A stretch of DNA of 64,000 nt, taken from contig SNVD02014502.1 in the NCBI GenBank assembly GCA_013180625.2, positions 620,001 through 684,000 on the forward strand. The letters are read 5' to 3'. Every line of letters begins with the position of its first letter. Positions within the stretch are counted from its first letter, which is position 1. Below, one piece after another: positions 24,101 to 35,482 of this stretch. The DNA is from Boswellia sacra (taxonomy: Eukaryota; Streptophyta; Magnoliopsida; Sapindales; Burseraceae). A program made the position numbers and the translations under genes. The notes beneath the pieces are model-generated. The model saw only the letters and a list, made by a program, of their open reading frames with translations, did not search any database and was not told where the DNA came from.

Positions 24101-24333
24101 TTGGGAAGACATTGTTGAAACTTCCACTTAGCTTTAGGCAACTGCACTCTCTGTTAGTAGGAGGGAAGCCCCATGCAACTGCTATCAAGCTTAGTGAAAA
24201 TGGGGAAGTTCTGGAAGTCTTAGAAGATTGTGAAGGAAAGACTATGAAATTTATTAGTGAAGTGGAAGAGAAGGATGGGAAGTTGTGGATGGGATCGGTT
24301 ATGGTGCCTTTTATTGGCATATGCAATTTGTAA
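21150..24333 (+). CDS. Strictosidine synthase-like protein (SSL), first tandem copy
   Basis: Exons 21150-21433, 22655-22918 and 23766-24333 join to 371 codons without a stop; both introns are GT-AG and phase 2. The protein begins with a hydrophobic signal segment (residues 6-24, VVIVTTAVLIATVSVFLST), so it is probably secretory or vacuolar. It then shows the beta-propeller motifs of the family: GPESLAFDPNGEGPYTGVADGRILKW, HICGRPLGLRF (about 108-118), GDLYIADAYFGL, VIYFTDSS and the Str_synth core SGDKTGRLLKY...FANGVALSKD...VLVAETT. Length is typical for plant SSLs. True strictosidine synthase condenses tryptamine and secologanin. Most SSLs do not, and their substrates are unsettled, so alkaloid synthesis should not be assumed. 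The second copy lies 4.3 kb downstream on the same strand. Confidence 0.93.
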
Positions 24334-24765
24334 TGGAACTTCTATGTTACTGTTGACAGTTGCATCATAGACAAATCGTGGCCTTTAACCATATTCAGTG
24401 GAGATTATTGATTCGATAATGTTATTGGGCGAATGTAGAAGTATGACCCATTTGTGACATTAAAGTACTTCACATAAAGTCTTATTTTTCATTTTTTTCA
24501 ATTATGTATTTTATTGCTTTTTTATTTTAATTTATTTTATTACAAAAGTACTCCTGTTTCCGCTCTATTTCTCAGCGCTGGCTTCAATTTCTAAAATTTG
24601 GAAAATAACTTTTTGTAAGTAGCGTTTCTATAACAAAAACAATAGAAATGTACTACCAATGGCGTCAAAATAACTCGCAGGTGCCCCCCAATAGTGTGGA
24701 CTTGGTGCTGGAGAAGATGGGGCGAGGTGGATGTGGATTTATATTCTCTGGCCCGTAAGGATAGT
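24334..24765. other. 3' flank of first SSL gene
   Basis: Probable 3' untranslated region followed by A+T-rich intergenic DNA. No other feature is seen. Confidence 0.5.
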
Positions 24766-24774
24766 TTTATTCAA

Positions 24775-24990
24775 GAGTAATATTACATCTATAATTTATT
24801 TGTAATTAACTCAAAAAAAAATAAAAGTAAATAAAGAATATTAAATTTTATGATATAATAATTATTCATTAAAGAATATGATCTTTTTCTTATCTAAGCT
24901 TTACCTAAGCATTCATTGAATGCTATTTTTACAATTTAGATTGTACAAAAAAAAATTGATTGTGGATGAGTTACAAATGTAGCATCACTT
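24775..24990. mobile_element. Miniature inverted-repeat element, 9-bp TSD
   Basis: The left end GAGTAATATTAC faces a right end whose complement reads AAGTGATGCTAC. TTTATTCAA flanks it exactly at 24766-24774 and 24991-24999. Size 216 bp, no coding content. The terminus GAGTRATRYTAC and the 9-bp TSD are shared with the elements at 25951, 26997 and 30588, so they form one Mutator-type MITE family. Confidence 0.85.
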
Positions 24991-24999
24991 TTTATTCAA

Positions 25000-25424
25000 T
25001 CCTCACTTTCTATGTCAGTTGACCCCATTTCAAATTTGCAAGGAACTATAATAACAATGCAATAAATTAGACTAATAATATTAAGTTAGTAAGCTTAATA
25101 AAAGCTCCCATTTTTTTTCATATAAATCTCTCATCTCCTTTCCCTATTTTCCCTTTAAAAACACTAACTTCATCTGCCTCTCTCATGCCAACTTCATCAT
25201 TTTCTCTCAAATTCATTAAAATCATTTATCTCCTCTCTTTTTAAATTTTAACCAATCACATAAATCCAGATTTAATGGATACCAAATCATTCATTTTTCT
25301 TTCTCTTTCTCTTTCAAACACTAAAACTAAGAAATGATTGATTGATTATTTGTTAGTATGAGTTTGCAGAATTCAATAATATAGCGAGAAATAATCGACT
25401 AATGTTAAAACCGTTAAAAGGTTT

Positions 25425-25467
<43 letters not shown>

Positions 25468-25816
25468 ATATTGACATTTTTTTACACTTAAGAATTCAAA
25501 CACCATTAAAATCAAATGATAACTTAATTATGCTATTAGAATAATATCCAAAATTGGATATTGAGTGAGATGAAAGGCTGTTTAAAAATAATCTAATAGT
25601 ACAATTATATCCTCATTAAATAAAATGTGAGAGTTAATGAGATGAAGAATGATAATCGAATAAAAGTATTTGTTTGCAAATATGTGGGGAAGGGATGAGA
25701 TTCATAAATTCTACCCCATCCTGCTCAGTAATATACATATATGATACATACATGCATACATAATACATACAAACATAAATACATACATACACACACATAT
25801 GAGTGTGTGTGTGTAA
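25000..25816. other. Intergenic DNA with microsatellites
   Basis: Holds an (AT)n run at about 25433-25464 and an ATAC/CATA-rich tract followed by a GT run at about 25730-25815. No gene is evident. Confidence 0.7.
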
Positions 25817-26213
25817 TTTTGTCTTTCAATTTGTTAAGGGATTGAGTTCTATTTATCATGATAGTAGTGACATTTCAAATTTTATATGCTAAACTTCTCA
25901 AGACATTAAAAAAAAAAATCTTGCAATAGTATTCTTTTACTTTTAATGAAGAGTGATGCTACTCTTACAAACTATTTATACAAACTCATCTATATAAACT
26001 AATGTAGCATCCTTGTATGATCAACACATTACCCATATTTATTAATATCATATATTTATCAAATTACTGTATTTATTTTTAAATCACAATATGTCACATC
26101 AGTTTATGTAGGTGAGTTTGTATAATTAGTTTGTAAGAATAGTATTACTCTTTAATGAATAGTTAGCAAAGCAAAGTTGCTTTTCTTTATTCTCTAGTTT
26201 TAAGAAAAGATTT
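25817..26213. repeat. Segmental duplication, copy 1
   Basis: About 397 bp, from TTTTGTCTTTCAATTTG to TTTTAAGAAAAGATTT, repeated in direct orientation at 26865-27275 with clear divergence (base changes and small indels). It carries a MITE at the same internal position as copy 2. Confidence 0.88.
25951..26150. mobile_element. MITE in duplication copy 1, 9-bp TSD
   Basis: Ends GAGTGATGCTACTCTTACAA and (reverse-complemented) GAGTAATACTATTCTTACAA begin an inverted repeat of about 60 bp. TTTAATGAA flanks it at 25942-25950 and 26151-26159. There is no coding content. Confidence 0.88.
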
Positions 26214-26864
26214 CATTATAAAATATAAATCATATGTATAATTTTATTTTGAGTAATTGTTTATATTTGTTATTATAGACTTTGTTTTCAGTTTTTTTTA
26301 TAATTATAAATAATATTGAATATCAGATTAATATTTTAATAAAATAAAGGATATAAAACATAAATTAAATTTGAAAATTAAATGGGATGAAATGAGGTTG
26401 GGTGGCAATGTGGTTAATTAATGGGCATTTCCTACCTAGTCCCAATACCTTAAAGTAGGAAATGTGGTGAGGATGAAGATACCCACAAAGTTAATGTCTA
26501 GGCATGGATGGAGCTACTTATAGAGTCGAAGAGGTTAATTGCCCCTCCTAGAATTTAAACAAAATTCAAAAGCTGATAAAAAAAATACACCTATGTGTTG
26601 AAAATTTAACAAAAATATTCCTAAATGTAAATATCTACAACATAAATACCTTTGGACTTGAGTATTTCCAAACTTTCATGAGTATTTTATTGTTTATTTT
26701 TATGAAGAATTTTAAATTTGGATAATGCTTAATCTACAACTCATTTATAACTAAGATTTTATATAACCTGAGTTGGCAAGATATTATTCGATGAATAATT
26801 ACCATGTCATTCAATTTAATATCTTTTATTTATTTTCATTTTTAACCATATACATATAATGTTA
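26214..26864. other. Spacer between segmental duplicates
   Basis: A+T-rich sequence without a recognisable gene or repeat boundary. Confidence 0.5.
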
Positions 26865-27275
26865 TTTTGTCTTTCAATTTATTATGGGATTGAGTTCCTA
26901 TTTAAAATGATGGTAGTGACATTCAAATTTTATATGTTAAACTTCTCAAGACATATAAAAAAAATAGTGCAATATTATTCTTTTACTTTTAATGAAGAGT
27001 GATGCTACTGTTATAAACTATTTATACAAATTCATCTAATAAACTATGTGGCATCTTTATATATATGACCACCACATCACTCATCTTTATTAATATCATA
27101 TATTTTTCTAATAACTGTATCTATTTTTAAAGCAGAACATGCCACGTTATTTTGTATATATGAGTTTGTATAGATGAGTTTGTATAACTAGTTTGTAAGA
27201 GTAATATTACTTTTTAATGAATAGTTAGCAAAACAAAGTTGCTTTTCTTTATTCTTTGGTTTTAAGAAAAGATTT
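26865..27275. repeat. Segmental duplication, copy 2
   Basis: Direct repeat of 25817-26213, about 411 bp. It has additional small insertions, including a duplicated GAGTTTGTATAGAT stretch near 27171. Confidence 0.88.
26997..27212. mobile_element. MITE in duplication copy 2
   Basis: Counterpart of 25951-26150 with the same flanking TTTAATGAA (26988-26996 and 27213-27221). Because the flanks and TSD are shared, this copy arose by duplication of the locus, not by a separate insertion. The right terminus has lost part of its last bases. Confidence 0.85.
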
Positions 27276-28540
27276 TAACCAAAATTAAGAAGATCTTTGT
27301 TTGATTACCTTTGCTTATGTTAACTTGAAAAGATTTTAAATACATAAAAAAAGCAATTGATACGTTCAAACCATTAGAGTTTTAAATTATTGATTATTGT
27401 TTAAACTTGAGAACTGCAAGTCTATATGAACAATGAAACAAAAAGAATTTCAAACCCCATTACATTAAAATAAATAATTTCTTAAAAAATATTTGAGTTT
27501 GTATAAAGTTATATTTAAAATTGAATAATGAGAAGAGTAAGAAATTATTAATTCAATTAGAGGCGAGCAATTCAATGACATAAAAAATATGAGGTCGAAT
27601 ATAACCACTCAAAGTTTTCATGACCTTATGAGGCTTGCGAATCAATGTGGTCACCCATGACCCAACTCAAAGTCGGTTGCGTTCTAGCTACATCTTTGTT
27701 CATCCTCTTATCAAAATCACACAAGTCTAGAAAGCGGTACTAAAATTGAATTTTGTGATATGATTGTGGGACCAAAAGTTTCTTATCAAAACCTTTTGAA
27801 CCATAATTGACAAAAATATATAATATCTTGAAATAAATATCAAATAAATGATACCTAAAACAAACAAACTAAAACAAAGTGTAACAGAAGTAAAGAGGGA
27901 AAATGCAAGAAATCATAGTAAGAGAATTGCAAGGAAAGAAAGAGAGAATGAGAGCATTTCATTCATGTAATGCTCGAATTTGTCTATTTTTCTCAATTGA
28001 GAGGCCACATTCATACACTTTGGCCAATAAGGAATTGCCATCCAGTATAGTTTGTTTCAACAAGAGATTTGCACACATGGAAGTACAATTCTTTGGCTTC
28101 CCTTCACTTACTCCACGTATTGGCTAAGTGAAAAGAGAATAACACATGTAAAATTTGAGTGGAATATCATAAGAAAGCCTCATTGAAGTGATGGTGGAAC
28201 ATCACCTGTACAAAATGATACCATCATGTTTATGTAAAGTTAATGGAGGATATGGTATGCTAAGTTGTCATGTTTAGTTAGATTACTAAATAGATAACTT
28301 AATTAAAAAACAAAACGGCAAGGATATATATTAAGATATCTTAATTAACAGAATTACAGTCAAGAATTGAAAATCATCGTGTTGACATAATATATGATTA
28401 TATATATAATTATAGACTCTGCAATTAGTTAGTATACAATAGAAAAATTGAATCTCTTCCCACGTGGAAATAGTGGTCGCTATTGTTTTGGCCACAGAAA
28501 AGTCACGCATTAACAAACACCCATTTTCTATAGTTGTCTT
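27276..28540. other. Intergenic DNA upstream of second SSL gene
   Basis: No supported gene. The 74-codon frame at 27903-28127 has no recognised domain and no clear regulatory context. Confidence 0.5.
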
Positions 28541-28646
28541 TTTATACCATATGATGTCTAGCTCTCTCCGCCGCAAAACACAGACGCTTCATCATCTTGT
28601 ACTTCCCTTTTCCGTTTATTTTTGTATAATAACTTTCTTTGTTACA

Positions 28647-31600
28647 ATGACAGCTGCTAGGTTGTTCTCCGCCATAACAATAGCTAGTTTTCTCATTGCG
28701 TTTAATCGCCTAAACTTCGCCTCCCTAAAATCCCATATTGTTGAAAATTCGAGGCAACTGGAGGTTGTTCATCTTGACGATGCAATTGGACCTGAAAGTT
28801 TTGAATTTGATACGCTTGATGGAGGTCCTTATACTGGCATATCCGACGGCCGGATCGTTAAGTGGCAGAAAAATGAACGGCGGTGGATCGATTTTGCCGT
28901 AACTTCTCCATCAAGGTACCCATATACATTCTTCCTTAATAAACGAAACACGCTCCGGGTGTGTTTTATAACTAGTTTGTTGAAACAAGAAAAAGATATG
29001 TCATTGAGCCCTTCAAGTATTATCGGGCCAATAAATGTCACATAACCAAAAATTTAAGGAATTATTTAGGGGCTCAAGTGAAAATCCCAAACAAGAAATA
29101 AGGTGTGAGCATATAGAGGATAAGCGGTTCAATTGCTGACTTCTTATTTTTTTCCAGCGCAAGCTTTTCCTTACACGCGTTAACGTGAAAGTAATTTTTT
29201 TAGAGAGTTGTGAATTATACATTTAATGAAAGTAATGTCAAATATATTTTGATATAAAATGATTGGTTGGATGAAGAAATTAATATATAATTACATGAAC
29301 ATGAACAGGGATGATTGTGACGAGCCACAGCATACTCATGTTGAAAAGGAGCACATATGTGGACGTCCATTGGGCTTGTGCTTTAGCAAAAGCAGTGGTG
29401 ATCTCTACATAGCAGACGCTTACATGGGTTTACTAAGAGTAGGAGCTGAAGGTGGATTAGCTACAAGGCTTGCCACTGAAGCTCATGGAGTTCCTTTCAG
29501 ATTCTGCAATGGTTTGGACATCAATCAGTTCACCCGAGTTGTTTATTTCACTGACAGCTCTTTACAATATCAAAGGAGGTATGTAAATATGCAACAATTA
29601 ATATAAATCAGTACCTGTCATTGTTTATTTATTCGATCACTTTTGAATAAATAATTCTATTCAGAAATTTAAAGGTTCCGGAGATTTGTCACCTTTGATT
29701 TTCAATAGTATTTATTATTTGCTTTTAAAAGTCTCACTCATAACTAAACTTCTTAGTTTTCTCCCCTCACCGTTAATTTCTAGGTTATCAATCGTTTTGG
29801 TGTCCCATTTTTATTTTTTAATTTGTCTACTAATCACATCAAATTGAATTAGATTTCAGCTCGATGAATTCTGATACAAATTAATACAAAAACATTATTT
29901 AAACCACCTCTTTTATTGTAATTTGATTGTCTTATGTCTATTTTTTGAACAATAACCCCTCATCATCTCATTTCTACCTTATGTTTTTACAAGCCTGGGA
30001 TTGATAATTGTGAAAAATTTATTAATGAGAGAGAATATATACCCATCTGAACCATTCATTAATATTTAAATCAACACGTCACCTGATCCTCAAAATATTA
30101 GGCAAAATCAGGTCCTTTGTTTCCCTAATTATCTTATTCAACTTGAATTCTTTTTTTAAAAAAAAAAAAGATTTTCGGGATTTATAATTTTTGTATTAGT
30201 TATCTTTAACGTGAACCTCGATCCTACTTAATATAAACTAACTTCATCTGTTCGAACCTATGGCATGCCATTAATATTATTTGCATTAATTTCTGTGTTC
30301 TTATATTTGTAATTAAAAAAATAAATTACACGTCTGTGTTCATCTGTAATGTAATGTTAATGAATTTGTTCACTAGAAAGTAAAAATTTTAGATGCTAAA
30401 TATTGAAAGAGTACCAAAAGAATATAAACATTAATCCAATCAAAAAAATTAGAAAAGTATGGAAAATTCGCTTACAGTCCACTTTACAGAACGTTTAAAA
30501 TTTGTTCTAGATGACAATAATGCTAACAAAGATTACAATGATTAATTCTATTAATTAGTGAAAATTTTAAAGTCTATATGTATTAGCGAGTAATGCTATA
30601 CTTATAAAGTCTGTATATAAAATTGATTTGGTATCACTGATTTAATGTCATATGACTCATCAGCATTTATTACATTGACAGCTCATATCAACTTTTCTAT
30701 TCACTAGATGTTAAAATCAACGTTGTATACAAACTTTGTATACGGACTTTTAAATATAGTATTATTGATTTGTTAGCATGTTGAATATAAAAATTTAGTT
30801 AATGATTTTGCTTTTAAAAGAATAAAAGTATTATGAAAACAAATTGTGATAAAATAAAATAATTTGGTATTTTGTAAGAATATCTTTAGCTTGCAAGAGA
30901 TTCTAGGATATCAGCCACTACTATGTCACGCTAATAATTTGATAACTTGGGTCTATGAAACATCACCATCTGAATCGTATTTAATTTTTGTTCCCACATC
31001 TTGATAAGATAAATAAAAGGGATATTGTTGTATAAAAAAGAAAATAAAAAATTAATAAAGCTACCGCATAAACTTTTGAAGATTATACGTAACATAATTG
31101 ATGATTTTGATTTGCCGATCTACCAAATTCTGATACTGACGAAATCTTTCAATAGTACATACTAGACTTTCTACATTGTAAAATCTCTTAATATTATGGC
31201 CCACAAGTACACGTGATGTATCCTTACAGATGCAACTTGCAGGCATATTTTCAAATAAAATGTAGTTCATAAGTATATCATTTATATTGGTGCTCATCAC
31301 TAATGGAGCATGCACTACCTTTTTCTCATCAGCGTACCTAGCTAGCTCAAAAGTTTCACAATTTTCATATTATACATGCAGGAATTACATTTCTATAGTA
31401 CTGAGCGGAGATAGAACAGGAAGGCTAATGAAATATGATCCAAATACTGGAGAAGTAACTGTTCTTCTTGACAATCTTTCCTTTCCAAATGGCGTAGCAC
31501 TAAGTCAAGACGGCAAGTATCTTCTGTTGGCAGAGACTACAAGTTGTAGAATTCTAAAATATTGGCTAAAAACACCTAAAGTAGGAACAGTTGAAGTTGT

Positions 31601-31964
31601 TGTCAAGCTCCCAGGATTTCCAGATAACATCAAAAGGAGTCCCAGAGGGGGATTTTGGGTTGGTATTTATCCAAGACAAAGAATCTCGAAATGGGCTCTT
31701 TCATTTCCTCGGGTAGGCAATGCTTTGCTTAGGCTGCCCATTGACATCATGAAAGTTCATTCAAGTTTGGCTAAGCTTGGTGGAAATGTTGGCACCGCGA
31801 TGAGGCTAAGTGAGGATGGAAATGTGTTGGAAATGTTACAAGATAAAGATATAACAAGCAAATGGAGTTCTGTCAGTGAAGTGCAAGAGAAAGATGGTGC
31901 CTTATGGATTGGATCAGTGAACATGCCTTTTGTAGGCATCTATAAGAATATGACACATCGATAA
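28647..31964 (+). CDS. Strictosidine synthase-like protein (SSL), second tandem copy
   Basis: Exons 28647-28915, 29309-29578 and 31382-31964 give 373 codons with no stop; introns are GT-AG, phase 2, at the same protein positions as in the first copy. The ATG at 28647 gives a short N-terminal hydrophobic segment (LFSAITIASFLIAF). In-frame ATGs at 28464, 28551 and 28554 would lengthen it, but a TATA-like stretch near 28540 makes the inner start more likely. Family motifs match the upstream copy: GPESFEFD, GGPYTGISDGRIVKW, HICGRPLGLCF, GDLYIADAYMGL, VVYFTDSS, LSGDRTGRLMKYD, FPNGVALSQD and LLLAETT. A poly(A) signal AATAAA lies at 32008-32013. Paralogy with 21150-24333 is certain; the substrate is unknown. 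Confidence 0.92.
30588..30768. mobile_element. MITE inside intron 2 of the second SSL gene
   Basis: The left end GAGTAATGCTATACTTATAA faces an inverted right end (complement AATAATACTATATTTAAAAG). Flanks TGTATTAGC (30579-30587) and TTTGTTAGC (30769-30777) agree at 7 of 9 positions. It is more diverged than the 24.8-27 kb elements but has the same terminus type. Confidence 0.7.
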
Positions 31965-31979
31965 TTAATATGTTTAGAT

Positions 31980-33620
31980 TATATATGTTTGACACAATCA
32001 TTTACAGAATAAAGATTACTTTTTTCTTATTGAAAAATGTAGAATATGGAGTTTGTTGTGAATTTTTGGGTTATTCGCAGAAGCGTCTATCCGAGATCTT
32101 AACAAATTATGATGAAATACCGTGACACCAGATTTATAGTGGTTTGACACATAAATCTAATTGACAATAAAGAAGAATTACAAGAATACAAGCAGAAATA
32201 ACAAGGATTTAACCTTACAACCTTCCTAGTTCCTATATATATACGCCAAGATAATCATCAATTTATGATATATATTTCCAAGGAAAGACTAACCAAGAAG
32301 AACTCATGGGGCACCAGATCTTTAACACAATTATCTCTCTAACAACACCCCAAGGATACCACACCTATGATGATTGTTTATAAGAGACTCCAAATCGCGG
32401 ATCTCCAAGATCACTCCCGCACATTGCCAACTTTCTTTATTCCAAGGTATCCGAAGCGTACGTTGCCAATCCTTGCAGTCTTGCAAGGCCTCTAAAACAT
32501 TCCCTATTTCTTCTCTTCTTATTCTCTCTTTCACTCATATGAACAAGGCTCTTATATAGGCCTTTGAGTTTCTTTCCTAGTCTAACAATGATTCCTACAC
32601 TAGAAAGTATAATCAAAACTCTTCCTATTTTAGTTTTTTTTTTTTTTCAAACTATGAGCATCCAAGATTATCTGATTAAAATAAATTATAATCAAACTCA
32701 ACTTCCTAGTTTGATATAAATTCCAATATAAAAACAAATTCTATATTACCTATTATTCTAATAAGACAAGACCATTAATAACAGAGTTAAATGATAAGAG
32801 TCACAGAAGTGTAGTACAAAGATTACTATTTGGTAAAGCAAAGGGTATTAATATTTTTTGTCTTTCCAATATGCATGTATAATTATTCAATGTTAAGACT
32901 TCATATTTGGCTTTCATTATATAATTTTAATTTCTGGCAGAGGATATAACTAAGGATATATAAAAGTAGGCTAGAAAAAAAAATCTCAAAGTGTATATCA
33001 CATGATATATAGTGTCGAAACTATAGTGTTTAATCTAAAAGGCTAATCAATAGTGGAGTGACCATCCTCTTCACAATGGCTGTTGCAAGAGCACCCCTTA
33101 GATGTAAACAGGGGGCAGGTTTCATTATGCCACATTTTTTTACCCAAAATCATACACAAAATATGAGCTATTGAATCAACCCACTTTCAACAGTTGAGAT
33201 TCAAATTGTTAGATTTATTAATGAAATATATTTATTAATTTATTATAAAAAAGGAAATAAAAAAATATAAAATACAGTGCTTGGATGGTAGCAGTCAATG
33301 ACCATTGGTGACATGGCACTATCAACGACATTGCCACTACCAAAGGATCAATGGTGGCTAATTTTTCTTGATCATCAATAGTGAAGAGACGTAAAATTCT
33401 GTAAATATATGTTCTTAATCACTAACATAAATGTTGTATATATAAAGGAATCGAGAAAGATTGGCTGTTGCCGATCATTTTGGCAATGATAGTGTTGTCA
33501 GATGTGCCATGTCGATCGCTGCTAACTGGTTGCCAACATTAGTTGCCGGCTTTTAAAAAAATAGATGAAAAAATTAATTATGCGTCATTTATAATTTTTT
33601 AAATAATCAATTAATTTAAT
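31980..33620. other. Intergenic DNA, possibly repeat-derived
   Basis: No supported gene. The part from about 32080 to 32600 (phrases such as ACCGTGACACCAGATTTATA) has the look of decayed retroelement LTR sequence, but I could not define ends. A stretch at 33290-33550 is less A+T rich, without a recognised product. Confidence 0.4.
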
Positions 33621-33625
33621 ATTTA

Positions 33626-34024
33626 TGTTGAAAATTCAGATGCCACTGTTACACACTCTGACACGAATTTGCAGAATTCTGATATCGGCTGTTATGAATA
33701 ACTTAACAGAAGTTTGTTACGACGCAGTTAACAAAGGTGACTAACTATATGTTTTATTTAATAAGAAACAGTACGTATACTTCACTATAGAAGTACCCCA
33801 TGATGGAAATATTCCACTAAAGAAATAATCCATATATTACACAATATGAAATAGTTTTTATATAGGCATTACATCAAACCGCTTAACTATGAATGTAGGA
33901 ATACTACTAACCACTACTTACTTGAGAGATTATATAGGAACTAATCCCTAAATTGTAGTGACCAATTCAATTATAATTGCAACAACCCCACTTTCTAAAG
34001 AATAGGTCTTAACTTATCTTAACA
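33626..34024 (-). repeat. 3' LTR of non-coding element
   Basis: 399 bp, pairs with 35080-35477. The purine-rich tract AAGGGAGGAAA (minus strand) abuts it at 34025-34035. Confidence 0.92.
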
Positions 34025-35066
34025 TTTCCTCCCTTAAACTGAACGTTTTCAAAAATTCAGTTTAACAAATATATGCATAAATCTCCCTCAAATTGGATGC
34101 TCCAACATTAATTGTTATCTTTAAAACAGATTTCTGTTTCATTTTGTAAAACAGACCAATGCCAGCTTTGCCATGCAAAAATGCGATTTCTTCTTGAGTA
34201 TTTTCAACCAACTCTCAAGTCTTATTTCTCATTATAGCATGCAGTTTCCACTTTCACGACAGATTATTGCATCTGCAAAAGACCTTGGCTTAAGTTCAAC
34301 CCATAGCTAATATGCATAACCACACCTTGAAGAGAATGCAACTCCTTCCTTGATATGTCCTGGGCTAGCTCCTCTAACCTCACTTTGCAGATCACTTACC
34401 TATCTCCTTTGATCTGTCACTCTTGCAGATCACATGACAGAAATTGGTTATCAAATTTATCACAATAATTTCACATTTACTGTCAAATATCTAGCTATGC
34501 CATACTCCATGGATTGTCTTATTGAACTTTCTATCACAATATTCAAGACCTTTTTTTATATTCTCAACCGCTTCACTGACTTTCTTGTTGCAAAAGTATC
34601 TCAATGTTGCTTGCTAACAACATAATCTTCACAAATCTTTTGAATGAGACTCGGATGTTAGAAGACCTACTACCATAACTTTTTGTTGCAAGTCTCGTAA
34701 GACCTTCTGTTGCTGGTAATATAACAGAACATATAAAGTTTTATTGTTGTTGCTTGCACTGTTGTTGTTGCTGTTACAAATATTGTAACACAACAAATTT
34801 GAGATGACCATGATTCAACCTTTGACATATCCATAGTCTTTGGTTTCTGTCCTGATGAACTTTGACCATCAAGACCCCTCCCATTTTGTTGGGAATCCCA
34901 TTTTGTTAGGAATCAATGGCTTTCTCCTCTGCCCTTTAAGCTCTGCATATCAGTAGAGTTACCCCTCTTGTGACTCTCTCATGTGGCTCTGAATACACCC
35001 CAAGATCCTCCCTTGATCATCCAATGTGAGACTCAACACTCTCATCACATTAGGTACTTGGGTCTA

Positions 35067-35078
35067 GCTCTGATACCA
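35067..35078 (-). other. Primer-binding site of non-coding LTR element
   Basis: The minus strand reads TGGTATCAGAGC one base from the 5' LTR, matching initiator tRNA-Met. It is the same primer used by the Copia element at 17370-17381. Confidence 0.9.
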
Positions 35079-35079
35079 C

Positions 35080-35477
35080 TGTTAGAAAATTCATATGCCA
35101 CGGTTACATACTTTGACACAAATTTGGAGAATTCTGATATTGGCTATTATGAATAACTTAATAGAAGTTTGCTACGACACAGTTAATAGGGGTGACTAAC
35201 TGTATGTTTTATTTAATAATAAACAGTACGTACTTCACTATAGAAGTACCTCACGATGGAAGTATTCCACTAAGGAAATAATCCACATATTACACAAAAT
35301 GAAATAGCCTTTATATAGGCATTACATCAAACCACTTAACCATGAATATAGGAACACTATTAACCTCCACTTACTTGAGAGATTATATAGGAACTAATCC
35401 CTAATTTATAATGACCAATTCAATTATAATTGCAACAACCCCACTTCTTAAAGAATAGGTCTAAACTTATCCTAACA
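35080..35477 (-). repeat. 5' LTR of non-coding element
   Basis: 398 bp, same structure as its partner at 33626-34024, with many scattered differences. Confidence 0.92.
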
Positions 35478-35482
35478 ATTTA

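Larger units (their letters stand above)
33626..35477 (-). mobile_element. Non-coding LTR retroelement (LARD/TRIM-like), 5-bp TSD
   Basis: Two direct repeats of about 399 bp (33626-34024 and 35080-35477), each TG...CA bounded, enclose 1,055 bp. ATTTA flanks the whole exactly (33621-33625 and 35478-35482). A primer-binding site for initiator tRNA-Met and a purine-rich tract show minus-strand orientation. The interior has no gag, protease, integrase or reverse transcriptase in any frame, so the element depends on another for mobility. The LTRs differ at many positions, making it older than the Copia element at 12.7 kb. Confidence 0.93.

Noticed and set aside
21219..24326. Minus-strand open frames across the SSL exons
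   Set aside because: They are antisense shadows of the coding exons.
27903..28127. A 74-codon open frame
   Set aside because: No domain, no homology recognised, and surroundings typical of intergenic DNA.
28464..28646. Upstream in-frame ATGs as the start of the second SSL protein
   Set aside because: They would place the hydrophobic signal more than 60 residues in and begin upstream of the likely TATA stretch; the ATG at 28647 gives a normal signal segment.
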